64,000 nucleotides of DNA from Frateuria terrea (lineage in GTDB: Bacteria; Pseudomonadota; Gammaproteobacteria; Xanthomonadales; Rhodanobacteraceae): the NCBI RefSeq assembly GCF_900115705.1, contig NZ_FOXL01000003.1, positions 310,001 to 374,000 on the forward strand. The letters run 5' to 3'. The translations under genes were made by a program, and so were the position numbers. This document shows, piece by piece, positions 1-6,930 of this stretch (the first letter of the stretch is position 1; each line of letters starts with the position of its first letter). Below the pieces are notes generated by a model. The model ran no database searches. It was not told where the DNA came from and saw only the letters and a list, made by a program, of their open reading frames with translations.

Positions 1-1
1 G

Positions 2-355
2 GCGGAAGGCTCCATCCAGGGCATCGGCGCGATCCCCGAACGCCTGCGCCAGGTCTACCGCACCGTATGGGAACTTCCGCAGAGGGCGCTGATCGACCTC
101 GCCGCCGCGCGCGGCGCATACATCGACCAGAGCCAGTCGCTCAACCTGTTCATGGAGAACCCGAACATCGGGCAGCTTTCCTCGATGTACATGTACGCGT
201 GGAAGGCGGGCATCAAGACCACGTACTACCTGCGCTCGCGGCCGGCGACGAAGATCGCCAAGACCACGGTCGCCGCCGTGCCCGAGCAGAGCCAGGCAAG
301 CGCCGCGGTGTTTTGTTCACTGGAGAACCCGGAGTATTGCGAGGCCTGCCAGTGA
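2..355 (+). CDS. nrdA: Ribonucleoside-diphosphate reductase alpha subunit, C-terminal part (5' end outside window)
   Basis: C-terminal ~117 residues of the large subunit of class I ribonucleotide reductase, which reduces ribonucleoside diphosphates to deoxyribonucleotides in the cytoplasm. The open frame enters from the left edge. It contains the family stretch DQSQSLNLF, then a segment resembling the C-terminal barrel (SSMYMYAWKAGIKTTYYLR), and ends in a flexible tail with the redox-active pair CEAC, which reloads the active-site disulfide from thioredoxin or glutaredoxin. The small subunit gene lies 440 bp downstream, so this is an nrdA-x-nrdB operon with one small gene inserted. Confidence 0.95.
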   Translation, partial: AEGSIQGIGAIPERLRQVYRTVWELPQRALIDLAAARGAYIDQSQSLNLFMENPNIGQLSSMYMYAWKAGIKTTYYLRSRPATKIAKTTVAAVPEQSQASAAVFCSLENPEYCEACQ

Positions 356-367
356 CGGGACACGCGC

Positions 368-592
368 ATGCAGCCTTATCGCCACCTGGACAGCCATTCG
401 GGCGTCACCGCTTACGAACTCGGCGCGGACTGGATTCGCGTCTGGTTCGTCAACGGCGCGGACTACAGGTATTCCGCGGCCCGCGCGGGAGCCGAGCATG
501 TGCGGAACATGCAGATCCTCGCGCAGGCCGGCGAGGGCCTGGCGACCTACATCAGCAAGTTCGTCCATGACGACTACGACCGCGAGGCTTGA
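368..592 (+). CDS. Small KTSC-like domain protein between nrdA and nrdB
   Basis: 74 residues, starting 12 bp after the nrdA stop. The pattern (short strand, WIRVWFVNGADYRYSA, helix, then a C-terminal IxxFVHDDY) resembles the KTSC fold, a small domain also found at the C terminus of some lysyl-tRNA synthetases: a beta hairpin around an F-x-N-G-x-x-Y-x-Y core and a helix ending near a conserved Tyr. The biochemical role of stand-alone KTSC proteins is not established. Its place between the two reductase subunit genes suggests co-transcription with them. The domain call is by eye and the function is unknown. Confidence 0.7.
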   Translation: MQPYRHLDSHSGVTAYELGADWIRVWFVNGADYRYSAARAGAEHVRNMQILAQAGEGLATYISKFVHDDYDREA

Positions 593-598
593 AAGACG

Positions 599-771
599 CC
601 CTCTCCCACCGGGAGAGGGCTTGGGGGGAGGGTGCGACCCTTGCCAGGAATCCGTTCACCCCGAGCGTAGGCACAAATCGCCGAAATCGAAAGGCGGCCC
701 GCCTCGGCATCCACGCACGATGCCTACACCCTGATCCGCCCCGGCGGGGCACCTTCTCCCTGAGGAGAAGG
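599..771. repeat. Paired intergenic inverted repeats of the CCCTCTCCC / CCTTCTCC type
   Basis: The gap before nrdB holds a perfect inverted repeat at 599-619 (CCCTCTCCC, 3-nt loop, GGGAGAGGG) and a second at 752-771 (CCTTCTCC, 4-nt loop, GGAGAAGG), preceded by GCCCCGGCGGGGC at 738-750. The two hairpins lie about 130 bp apart. This looks like a short dispersed intergenic (REP/BIME-like) element of the sort common in Xanthomonadales. Related sequence appears again near 3190-3226. It could fold in the nrd transcript. Confidence 0.6.
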
Positions 772-796
772 AACACGCATACCCAAGGCCCACCTG

Positions 797-1804
797 ATGA
801 CAAGCCAACTGCTCGACCCCGGCTACGCCCTCACCCTGCGCCCGATGCGCTATCCGGCTTTCTACGAGATGTACCGCGCCGCCATCCGCAACACCTGGAC
901 GGTGGACGAGGTCGACTTCACGCCCGACCTCAACGACCTCAACGACAAGATGAGCCCCGCCGAGCGCCACCTGATCCAGCGCCTGGTCGCCTTCTTCGCC
1001 ACCGGCGACACTATCGTGGCCAACAACCTGGTGCTCAACCTCTACCAGCACGTCAACGCGCCCGAAGCGCGCATGTACCTCTCGCGCCAGCTCTACGAGG
1101 AAGCGCTGCACGTGCAGTTCTACCTGACCCTGCTGGACACCTACATCCCCGATCCGGGTGAGCGGCACAAGGCGTTCGTCGCGATCGAGGCGATTCCGTC
1201 GATCCGCGCGAAGGGCGAGTTCTGTTTCAAGTGGATCGACTCGATCCAGCACCTGCGCCACCTGGGGAACCGCGAGCAACGGCGGCAGTTCCTGCTCAAC
1301 CTGATCTGCTTCGCCGCCTGCATCGAGGGCCTGTTCTTCTATGCCGCCTTCGCCTACGTCTACTACCTGCGCTCACGCGGCCTGTTGCACGGCCTGGCCT
1401 CGGGCACCAACTGGGTGTTCCGCGACGAGAGCGGGCACATGGCGTTCGCCTTCGAAGTGGTGCGCACGGTCCGCGCCGAGGAACCCGAATTGTTCGACGA
1501 CGCGCTGCACGCTCAGGTGGGGCAGATGCTGGACGAGGCGATCGCCTGCGAGACGCAATTCGCGCAGGACGTGCTCTCCGGCGGCGTGGCGGGGTTGTCG
1601 GTGAAGGACATGCGCCAGTACCTCCAATACTGCGCCGACCAACGCCTGGCTCAGCTGGAGCTGCCGAAGAAGTATGGCGCCTCCAACCCGTTCGACTTCA
1701 TGGACCTGCAGGACGTGCAGGAGATCACCAACTTTTTCGAGCGGCGCGTGTCGGCCTACCAGGTCGGCGTCCAGGGCGAGGTGGCGTTCGACATCGCGTT
1801 CTGA
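797..1804 (+). CDS. nrdB: Ribonucleoside-diphosphate reductase beta subunit
   Basis: 335-residue ferritin-like small subunit that houses the di-iron centre and tyrosyl radical of class I ribonucleotide reductase and passes the radical to NrdA. Metal ligands expected for the family are visible: D71, E102 and H105 (EALH), E177 (CIEG), E211 and H214 (DESGH). A tyrosine sits seven residues after E102 (Y109), matching the radical Tyr122 of E. coli, so this looks like a conventional tyrosyl-radical class Ia enzyme and not a Tyr-less type. The length is slightly short compared with E. coli (376). The start is the first ATG of the frame. Confidence 0.95.
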   Translation: MTSQLLDPGYALTLRPMRYPAFYEMYRAAIRNTWTVDEVDFTPDLNDLNDKMSPAERHLIQRLVAFFATGDTIVANNLVLNLYQHVNAPEARMYLSRQLYEEALHVQFYLTLLDTYIPDPGERHKAFVAIEAIPSIRAKGEFCFKWIDSIQHLRHLGNREQRRQFLLNLICFAACIEGLFFYAAFAYVYYLRSRGLLHGLASGTNWVFRDESGHMAFAFEVVRTVRAEEPELFDDALHAQVGQMLDEAIACETQFAQDVLSGGVAGLSVKDMRQYLQYCADQRLAQLELPKKYGASNPFDFMDLQDVQEITNFFERRVSAYQVGVQGEVAFDIAF

Positions 1805-1834
1805 GACGCTGACCGCCCCCGTCGCGAGTAACCG

Positions 1835-2701
1835 ATGAGCCTGGCCGACGCCACCGTGCTGTTCGACAGCCCGCTGCTGCGGATCACCGGCGTCGAATGC
1901 CGGCACCCGCGCGGCGGCTGCAGCTGCGAGCGCGGCGATGAGCGTACCCATCTGGCGCTGCTGCGCCGCGGCGGCTTTGGCTACCACCTGCGCAACACGA
2001 TGTACGTGGGCGACCCGGCCACCGCACTGCTCTACCGCGCCGGCGACAGTTACCGCATCTCGCATCCGTTCGACGGCGGCGATGCCTGCACCTGCTTCGA
2101 GCTGGCGCCGGAGCACGAGGAAGAACTGTTCGGCCGCCGCCTGTGCGACACGGCCGATGCCGCGCGGATGGTCAGCCCGGCCGAGCAATACGCACATCGC
2201 GCGCTGCACGCTGCGCTGGTGAGCCGTGGCGCCGACCCACTGGCAACGGAGGAAGCGGCCAGCTCGCTTTGCCACGGCATCCTGCACCGTGCCGCGCTTC
2301 CCGAGGCAACGCTTTCGGTTGCCGCGCGGCGCCTGGCCGGACGCGCCCGGGAGGCGTTGCTCGCCAATCCCGCCGACGATGCGGGCCTTGCGGTGCTGGC
2401 GGCGCGCCTGGGCTGCTCCCCTTTCCATCTGGCGCGGGTGTTTCGCCGCGCCTTCGGCCTGTCCCTCACCGACTACCGCACACGGCTGCGCCTGGCGCTC
2501 GCCTTGGAACGGCTCGCCGCCGGCACGGAAGATCTCGCTGCGCTCGCCTGCGAACTGGGCTTCAGCCACCACAGCCATTTCGGCGCGGCCTTCCGCCGGC
2601 ATGTCGGGCTCACGCCCGCGGTGGCACGGGAGCGTCTCCGCGCCGCCACAGCCGCGCGCATGGGCAGGTTTTTGATAGCGGCGCAGCAGTCCTCTCGCTA
2701 G
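1835..2701 (+). CDS. AraC/XylS-family transcriptional regulator
   Basis: 288 residues. The N-terminal ~180 residues form a cupin-like sensor part; it has an unusual Cys/His-rich stretch near residues 20-32 (ECRHPRGGCSCERGDERTH) that could bind metal or respond to redox. The C-terminal ~100 residues carry the two AraC helix-turn-helix motifs (AARLGCSPFHLARVFRRAFG, then ACELGFSHHSHFGAAFRRHVG). It starts 30 bp after nrdB on the same strand. The following gene starts 28 bp downstream, so it may control itself and that gene. Ligand and targets are unknown. Confidence 0.85.
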   Translation: MSLADATVLFDSPLLRITGVECRHPRGGCSCERGDERTHLALLRRGGFGYHLRNTMYVGDPATALLYRAGDSYRISHPFDGGDACTCFELAPEHEEELFGRRLCDTADAARMVSPAEQYAHRALHAALVSRGADPLATEEAASSLCHGILHRAALPEATLSVAARRLAGRAREALLANPADDAGLAVLAARLGCSPFHLARVFRRAFGLSLTDYRTRLRLALALERLAAGTEDLAALACELGFSHHSHFGAAFRRHVGLTPAVARERLRAATAARMGRFLIAAQQSSR

Positions 2702-2729
2702 CGTGCAAGGCGCCCCAACGGAGGACGTC

Positions 2730-3179
2730 ATGAAATCAGCCACCGCCCTGCTCGCCCTTGCCGTCGCCTTCCATGCCCTCGACGTCCATGCCACCGCGCC
2801 GCACGCCATGCTGCCGCCGGCGCTAGCCAAAGCCGTCGCCGCGTTCGATCGTGCCCAGATGCAGGGCGACGGCGTGGCGCTCGCGCATTTGCTCGCCGAC
2901 GACTACGTGCTGTTCAACAGCCGCGGCCTGGTCGAGGACAAGGCCGCCTTCATTCGCGACTACACCGCGCCCGGCACCTCGATGAAGCCGTTCACGGTGG
3001 AGGACGAGGTGGTTCGCCACTGGCCGGGTGGCGCCGTGCTCGGCGGCGCGGTCACGCTAGAGGGCATCAGCGAGGGCAAGCCGTACAAGGTGCGGCTGCG
3101 CTTCGCCGACATCTGGGCCGAGCGCGATGGACGCTGGCAGGTGGTCTTCACCGAGGCGACCCGCGCCCCCTCGCCGTAA
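2730..3179 (+). CDS. Secreted SnoaL-like / DUF4440 (NTF2-fold) protein
   Basis: 149 residues. The ATG at 2730 is chosen over an in-frame GTG at 2703 because it follows a GGAGGA ribosome-binding site and begins a clear signal peptide (MKSATALLALAVAFHALDVHA). The mature part has the NTF2-like pattern of DUF4440 proteins: a helical start with AFDRAQMQGD, then LLADDYVLFNSRG, and a closing RFADIWAERDGRWQVVFTEAT strand region. Such proteins are often small periplasmic proteins of unknown ligand. It follows the AraC-type gene closely. Confidence 0.75.
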   Translation: MKSATALLALAVAFHALDVHATAPHAMLPPALAKAVAAFDRAQMQGDGVALAHLLADDYVLFNSRGLVEDKAAFIRDYTAPGTSMKPFTVEDEVVRHWPGGAVLGGAVTLEGISEGKPYKVRLRFADIWAERDGRWQVVFTEATRAPSP

Positions 3180-3189
3180 TTCAACGGCT

Positions 3190-3226
3190 CCCTCTCCGCG
3201 CCGGCGGGAGGCCCGCGCTGAGAGGG
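3190..3226. repeat. GC-rich hairpin, CCCTCTC...GAGAGGG
   Basis: Begins 11 bp after the stop of the secreted DUF4440-type gene. Arms CCCTCTC (3190-3196) and GAGAGGG (3220-3226) enclose a second GC-rich stem-like stretch (GCCGGCGGGAGGCCCGC). There is no T-run, so it is not a classical terminator. It is related in sequence to the intergenic repeat before nrdB. From here to the operator at 3366 I see no gene. Confidence 0.45.
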
Positions 3227-3365
3227 CCGGTCCCGCAGGAATCCATGGCATGACGGCGCTTTTCCCGACAATTCCCCGCCACGCCTGACTTTCCCCGCCA
3301 GCCTTGTCCCCTCAGCCCTCTTTCCGCAGGGGTGGGGGAGCCATGCCCATGTGACGGCCGGCCTA

Positions 3366-3411
3366 TTGACTACAGCTGTAGTCATCGCTAGCTTGACTAC
3401 AGCTGTAGTCA
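3366..3411 (+). promoter_or_regulatory. Promoter with two identical BlaI-type palindromic operators
   Basis: Two perfect 18-bp palindromes, TGACTACAGCTGTAGTCA, lie at 3367-3384 and 3394-3411 (27 bp between equivalent positions). They contain the CTACA-n2-TGTAG core that BlaI/MecI/CopY repressors recognise. A -35-like TTGACT (3366-3371) lies in the first palindrome, and a -10-like TAGCTT (3389-3394) follows at 17 bp, just before the second palindrome. Bound repressor would cover the promoter and start point. The repressor gene begins 11 bp downstream, so autoregulation is the simple reading. Confidence 0.88.
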
Positions 3412-3421
3412 GGAAGCCGCC

Positions 3422-3808
3422 ATGCCCCGCCCCTCCATTGGTGACCAGGAACTCGCTCTGCTCCACTACCTGGCCGAGCACGCGCCCGCATCGGTAGGCG
3501 AGGTCGCCGCCGGTTTCGGCGAGGCGCGCGGCCTGGCCCGCTCGACCGTGCTGACCATGATGGAGCGCCTGCGCGGCAAGGGTTACCTCAAGCGCCGGCA
3601 GGCCGGCGGCGTATACCGCTACAGCCCGGTCACCGCCCCGGGCGAAGCCATGCGCCATGCGGTCGGCAGCTTCGTGGAAAAAACCCTGAGCGGCTCGGTT
3701 TCGCCGTTCGTGGCGTATCTGTCCGAACGTGCCGAGGTCAGTGACGCCGAGCTGGCCGAACTCGAGGCACTGGTCGCCCAGCTGCAATCGCGCCGCAAAG
3801 AGTCCTGA
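3422..3808 (+). CDS. BlaI/MecI/CopY-family repressor
   Basis: 128-residue winged-helix repressor. The N-terminal half carries the DNA-binding helices (SVGEVAAGF, then LARSTVLTMMERLRGKGYLKRR with the wing QAGGVYRYSP). The C-terminal half (SFVEKTLSGSVSPFVAYL, then the leucine-rich SDAELAELEALVAQLQ) is the dimerisation region that the partner protease cleaves in the BlaI/MecI family. It is preceded by two matching operators and followed after 2 bp by an M56 metallopeptidase gene, the classical repressor/sensor pairing. Nothing nearby encodes a beta-lactamase, so the regulon is probably something else. Confidence 0.9.
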   Translation: MPRPSIGDQELALLHYLAEHAPASVGEVAAGFGEARGLARSTVLTMMERLRGKGYLKRRQAGGVYRYSPVTAPGEAMRHAVGSFVEKTLSGSVSPFVAYLSERAEVSDAELAELEALVAQLQSRRKES

Positions 3809-3810
3809 CC

Positions 3811-5688
3811 ATGGCCACGCCCGCCGCGTTGCTGGATGTGCTGTCGTCGCGCCTGCTGTGGACCTCGGCGCAGGCCTGCCTGCTGATCGGCACGGTGGCG
3901 CTGGCCTGTCGCCTGCTGCCACGCTTGCCGGCGGCGACCCGGTGCGCGTTGTGGTGGCTGGTCGGCGCTCAGCTGGTGCTGGGCCTGGCCTGGCACGACC
4001 CGCTGCAGTTGCGTTGGTTGCCCGCTCCCACCACGGCGGCGATCTCGGTGGCACCGCCGGCGCCGGTCATGACGCTGCCCTTGGTCACGCGGAGCGCGCC
4101 GACCCCGGCAACCCCGATCACCACGCCCGCCGCAACGGCGTTTCCCTGGTTGCAGCTGCTGTTGGCGCTCTGGCTGGGCGGCGTACTGCTGCAACTGGCA
4201 CTGGTCGCGCGGCAGGCGTGGCGCGCCGCGCAGGCTCGCCATGCTGCCCGACCGGCACCGCCGGACTGGCAGGCGGCCTGCCAGGTCCAGGCACGGCAGC
4301 TGGGTCTGCGTCGTGTGCCGAGGCTCGCCTTTTCGTCCGCAATCGCTTCGCCCCAGGTGCTCGGCGCCTGGCACCCGCTGGTGCTGTTTCCTGCCCACGC
4401 GCACCTCTCCGACGAGGAGACCGCCATGGCCATCGCCCACGAACTGGCGCACCTGCGCCGTGGCGACCTGTGGCTGGGCTGGGTTCCGGCGCTGGCGCAG
4501 CGGCTGTTCTTCTTCCACCCGCTGGTGGCCTGGGCGATGCGCGAATACGCGCTCAGCCGCGAGGCCGCCTGCGACGCCCGGGCACTGGCCTGCACCGGCG
4601 GCGAACCGCAGGCCTATGGCCGCCTGCTGCTGCGGCTGGGCGTGGCCACACCGCTCCCCTCCAGCCTGGCCGGGGCTTCCCCCACGTTCCACAACCTCAA
4701 GAGGCGACTGACCATGTTGCAGCACATCGAGGCCACTTCCCGCCGCAGCCGCGGCTGGCTGCTGCTCGTCGCGATCGCAACGGCGGGCGTGCTGCCCTAC
4801 CGCGTGACCGCCGGCATTGCGACGGCTCCCGCGAGCCACGCCCAGGCCACGCCGGCGCCCGCTCCTGCCCCGAGCCCCGCGCCCGCCGCATTGCCGGCGC
4901 CTGCTGCGCAGCCGGCAACCGGGGTAGCCCATCGCATCCCGCCGCCGCCACCGGCTCCTCCGGCGCCCCCCCCGCCCCCGCCGCCGGCTCCTCCTGCACC
5001 GCCGCCGCCCCCGGTGCTGACGGGTTTCCCCGGCCACCACGTGCACGTCGATACCGATCCGGATGCGCGCAGCGGACTGGCCATCTTCGACGGCGACACC
5101 ACGATCATCAACGGCAACGATGCCGACGTGTCGGCGGCGCGCCGGCTGCGGGACGGCGACAAGCCGCTGGTCTGGTTCCGGCATGCCGACAAGACGTATG
5201 TCGTGCACGACGAGGCGCTGGTCGCGCGCGCCAAGACGATCTATGCGCCGGTGACCGATATGGCGACCGAACAGGGGCGGCTTGCTGGAGAGCAGGGACG
5301 GCTCGCCGGCCGGCAGGCCGGGCTCGCCGCGCGCGACGCGGCCTTCGCACGCGAACAGGCGGAACTCGCCGGCGAAGCGGCCGAGCTGGCAGCACAGGCG
5401 GTGGAAGTCGGTACGGGCTCGGACGAGGCGGCTGAACGGGCCCGCGAATCGCGCCGGCAATCCATCGAGCAGCGGCAAGCCAGGCTGGAGCAGAGGCGCG
5501 CCGCCGTCCAGAAGGAGATCGCCGCGCAGCAACATGAGCTTGAAGCCCAGCAGGCGGCCTTCCAACGACAGCAGCAGACGCTCTCGCAACGCCAGCAGGA
5601 CGTCAGCCGCAAGGCCGAGCAGCAGATGCAGCAGTTGCTGGAAGAGGCCATCCGCAGCGGCAAGGCGCAGCCGGTCCGCGCAAGCTGA
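3811..5688 (+). CDS. M56-family (BlaR1/MecR1-like) membrane metallopeptidase with Pro-rich and coiled-coil C-terminal region
   Basis: 625 residues. Transmembrane segments around 18-36, 44-62 and 112-132 precede a cytoplasmic zinc protease domain with HELAH at 210-214 and a downstream acidic EAACDARAL. A further membrane segment lies near 313-330. In BlaR1/MecR1 this protease senses a signal and inactivates the BlaI-type repressor, whose gene is 2 bp upstream. Here the beta-lactam-binding sensor domain is replaced by a very proline/alanine-rich stretch (~350-415), a small globular segment and a Gln/Glu-rich coiled coil (~490-615). The signal sensed is therefore unknown. The coiled coil is rich in repeated QA, EQ and RQ steps. 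Confidence 0.87.
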   Translation: MATPAALLDVLSSRLLWTSAQACLLIGTVALACRLLPRLPAATRCALWWLVGAQLVLGLAWHDPLQLRWLPAPTTAAISVAPPAPVMTLPLVTRSAPTPATPITTPAATAFPWLQLLLALWLGGVLLQLALVARQAWRAAQARHAARPAPPDWQAACQVQARQLGLRRVPRLAFSSAIASPQVLGAWHPLVLFPAHAHLSDEETAMAIAHELAHLRRGDLWLGWVPALAQRLFFFHPLVAWAMREYALSREAACDARALACTGGEPQAYGRLLLRLGVATPLPSSLAGASPTFHNLKRRLTMLQHIEATSRRSRGWLLLVAIATAGVLPYRVTAGIATAPASHAQATPAPAPAPSPAPAALPAPAAQPATGVAHRIPPPPPAPPAPPPPPPPAPPAPPPPPVLTGFPGHHVHVDTDPDARSGLAIFDGDTTIINGNDADVSAARRLRDGDKPLVWFRHADKTYVVHDEALVARAKTIYAPVTDMATEQGRLAGEQGRLAGRQAGLAARDAAFAREQAELAGEAAELAAQAVEVGTGSDEAAERARESRRQSIEQRQARLEQRRAAVQKEIAAQQHELEAQQAAFQRQQQTLSQRQQDVSRKAEQQMQQLLEEAIRSGKAQPVRAS

Positions 5689-5724
5689 GACCATCCGCGT
5701 CACTCGACGCGCACCCACGTGCAC

Positions 5725-5753
5725 AGGCGCCGCAGCGATGCGGCGCCTTTTTC
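5725..5753 (+). terminator. Rho-independent terminator of the blaI-M56 pair
   Basis: A 9-bp perfect stem AGGCGCCGC / GCGGCGCCT with a 6-nt loop is followed by five T residues. It lies 37 bp after the M56 stop and just before the convergent fabG-like gene. Confidence 0.9.
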
Positions 5754-5755
5754 CT

Positions 5756-6493
5756 TCAGACCATGCCGCCGTTGATGCCGATCACCTGGCCATTGATATA
5801 GCCGGCGGCGTCGGAGCAAAGGAAGGCGACCAGTGCCGCGACCTCCTCCGGCTTCCCCGCGCGCTGCGCCGGCACCATCTCGCGGATGCGCTCGGGCGGA
5901 AAGTTCTCGCCGATCATGCGGCCCTCGATCACGCCGGGCGCGACCACGTTGGCGGTGATCCCGCGCGAGGCCATCTCGCGCGCCAGCGATTTGACCGCGC
6001 CGTGCAGCCCGGCCTTGGCCGCTGCGTAGTTTGCCTGGCCGCGGTTGCCCAGCTGGCCGGCCACCGAGCCCACGGCCACGACACGGCCATAGCGGGCGCG
6101 CGCCATCGGCAGTAGCAACGGTTGCACGACGTTGAAGAAGCCATGGAGTGAAATGTCGATCACCCGCCGCCACTGCTCGACGCGCATGCCGGCCATCGGT
6201 GCGTCGTCGTGCACACCGGCGTTGCTGACCACGGCATGGATCGCACCGTCGGCGAGCAGGCGCTCCAGCGCGGCCTGTGTCGCGCCGGCGTCAGTGACAT
6301 CGAAGGCAACCGCCTGGGCCTGTCCGCCGGCCTCGCGGATCGCCGCAACGACGGCTTCCGCACGCTCCGGCGCGCGGTTGGCGTGCACGATCACCTGGTA
6401 GCCCGCGGCGGCCAGCGCGTGGCAGATCGCGCCACCAAGATCGCCGCTGCCGCCGCAGACCAGCGCACGACGGGGCGAGGGGTTCGTGCTCAT
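5756..6493 (-). CDS. 3-ketoacyl-ACP reductase (FabG-like SDR) of the aryl-polyene cluster
   Basis: 245-residue short-chain dehydrogenase, probably reducing the 3-keto group during polyene chain extension with NADPH. It has the Rossmann motif CGGSGDLGGAI near the N terminus, NAG, and the catalytic YAAAKAGLHG (Tyr and Lys) followed by APGVIEG. The ATG at 6493 overlaps the stop of the preceding dehydratase gene by 4 bp (ATGA). A longer upstream frame lacks any SDR sequence and is rejected. It is the last gene of the operon in this window; the ketosynthases that usually follow in such clusters are absent, and the convergent M56 gene comes next. Confidence 0.88.
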   Translation of the reverse strand: MSTNPSPRRALVCGGSGDLGGAICHALAAAGYQVIVHANRAPERAEAVVAAIREAGGQAQAVAFDVTDAGATQAALERLLADGAIHAVVSNAGVHDDAPMAGMRVEQWRRVIDISLHGFFNVVQPLLLPMARARYGRVVAVGSVAGQLGNRGQANYAAAKAGLHGAVKSLAREMASRGITANVVAPGVIEGRMIGENFPPERIREMVPAQRAGKPEEVAALVAFLCSDAAGYINGQVIGINGGMV

Positions 6494-6930
6494 GGCAAGG
6501 CTCCCTGGGGATGGATCACTGCGGCTCGGCCACTGGCCAGCAGCCGGTCGCCGTGCTCGACGCGGAAGGCGTACTGCGCACCCGCATCGTCGGCGTAGAG
6601 GCATTGCGCGTGGACGTCCAGGCGTCCAGCGGTCGGAACGTATTCGACCAGCAGCGCGACGTCGCGCAGGCTCACCAGCATCCCCGGCCGCGCGGTCTCG
6701 ACGCCGCGTGCGCGTGCCCGCAGGGCACCATGCACGGCCATCGCCTGCGCACCGTATTCGGCCAGGTGCACCGCATGCAGTCCTTGCGGACTTCGCAGCG
6801 GATGGTCGGGCCGCAGGTGGCTGTCGCTGGTGGCGTGGAGGGTATCCGCATCCCAGGCCAGCACCGCATCGAGCAGGCACATGCCGCCGGCATGCGGGAT
6901 CAGATGGGACCAGTCACTCTTCGGCAGCAT
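6490..6930 (-). CDS. Hotdog-fold 3-hydroxyacyl-ACP dehydratase (ApeP-like)
   Basis: 146 residues. It opens with LIPHAGGMCLLDAVLAWD, the H-x(3)-M-x-LLD pattern of aryl-polyene cluster dehydratases, and continues with LRSPQGLHAVHLAEYGAQAMAVHGAL, a central helix typical of hotdog enzymes. It probably removes water from 3-hydroxyacyl-ACP intermediates to build the conjugated chain. It overlaps the exporter gene upstream by 17 bp and the FabG-like gene downstream by 4 bp, so translation is likely coupled. Confidence 0.82.
   Translation of the reverse strand: MLPKSDWSHLIPHAGGMCLLDAVLAWDADTLHATSDSHLRPDHPLRSPQGLHAVHLAEYGAQAMAVHGALRARARGVETARPGMLVSLRDVALLVEYVPTAGRLDVHAQCLYADDAGAQYAFRVEHGDRLLASGRAAVIHPQGALP

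Noticed and set aside
3619-5724. A 701-codon minus-strand frame opposite the blaI-M56 genes
   Set aside because: It is the mirror of the M56 protein, including its proline-rich part, which reads as Gly/Arg repeats on the other strand.
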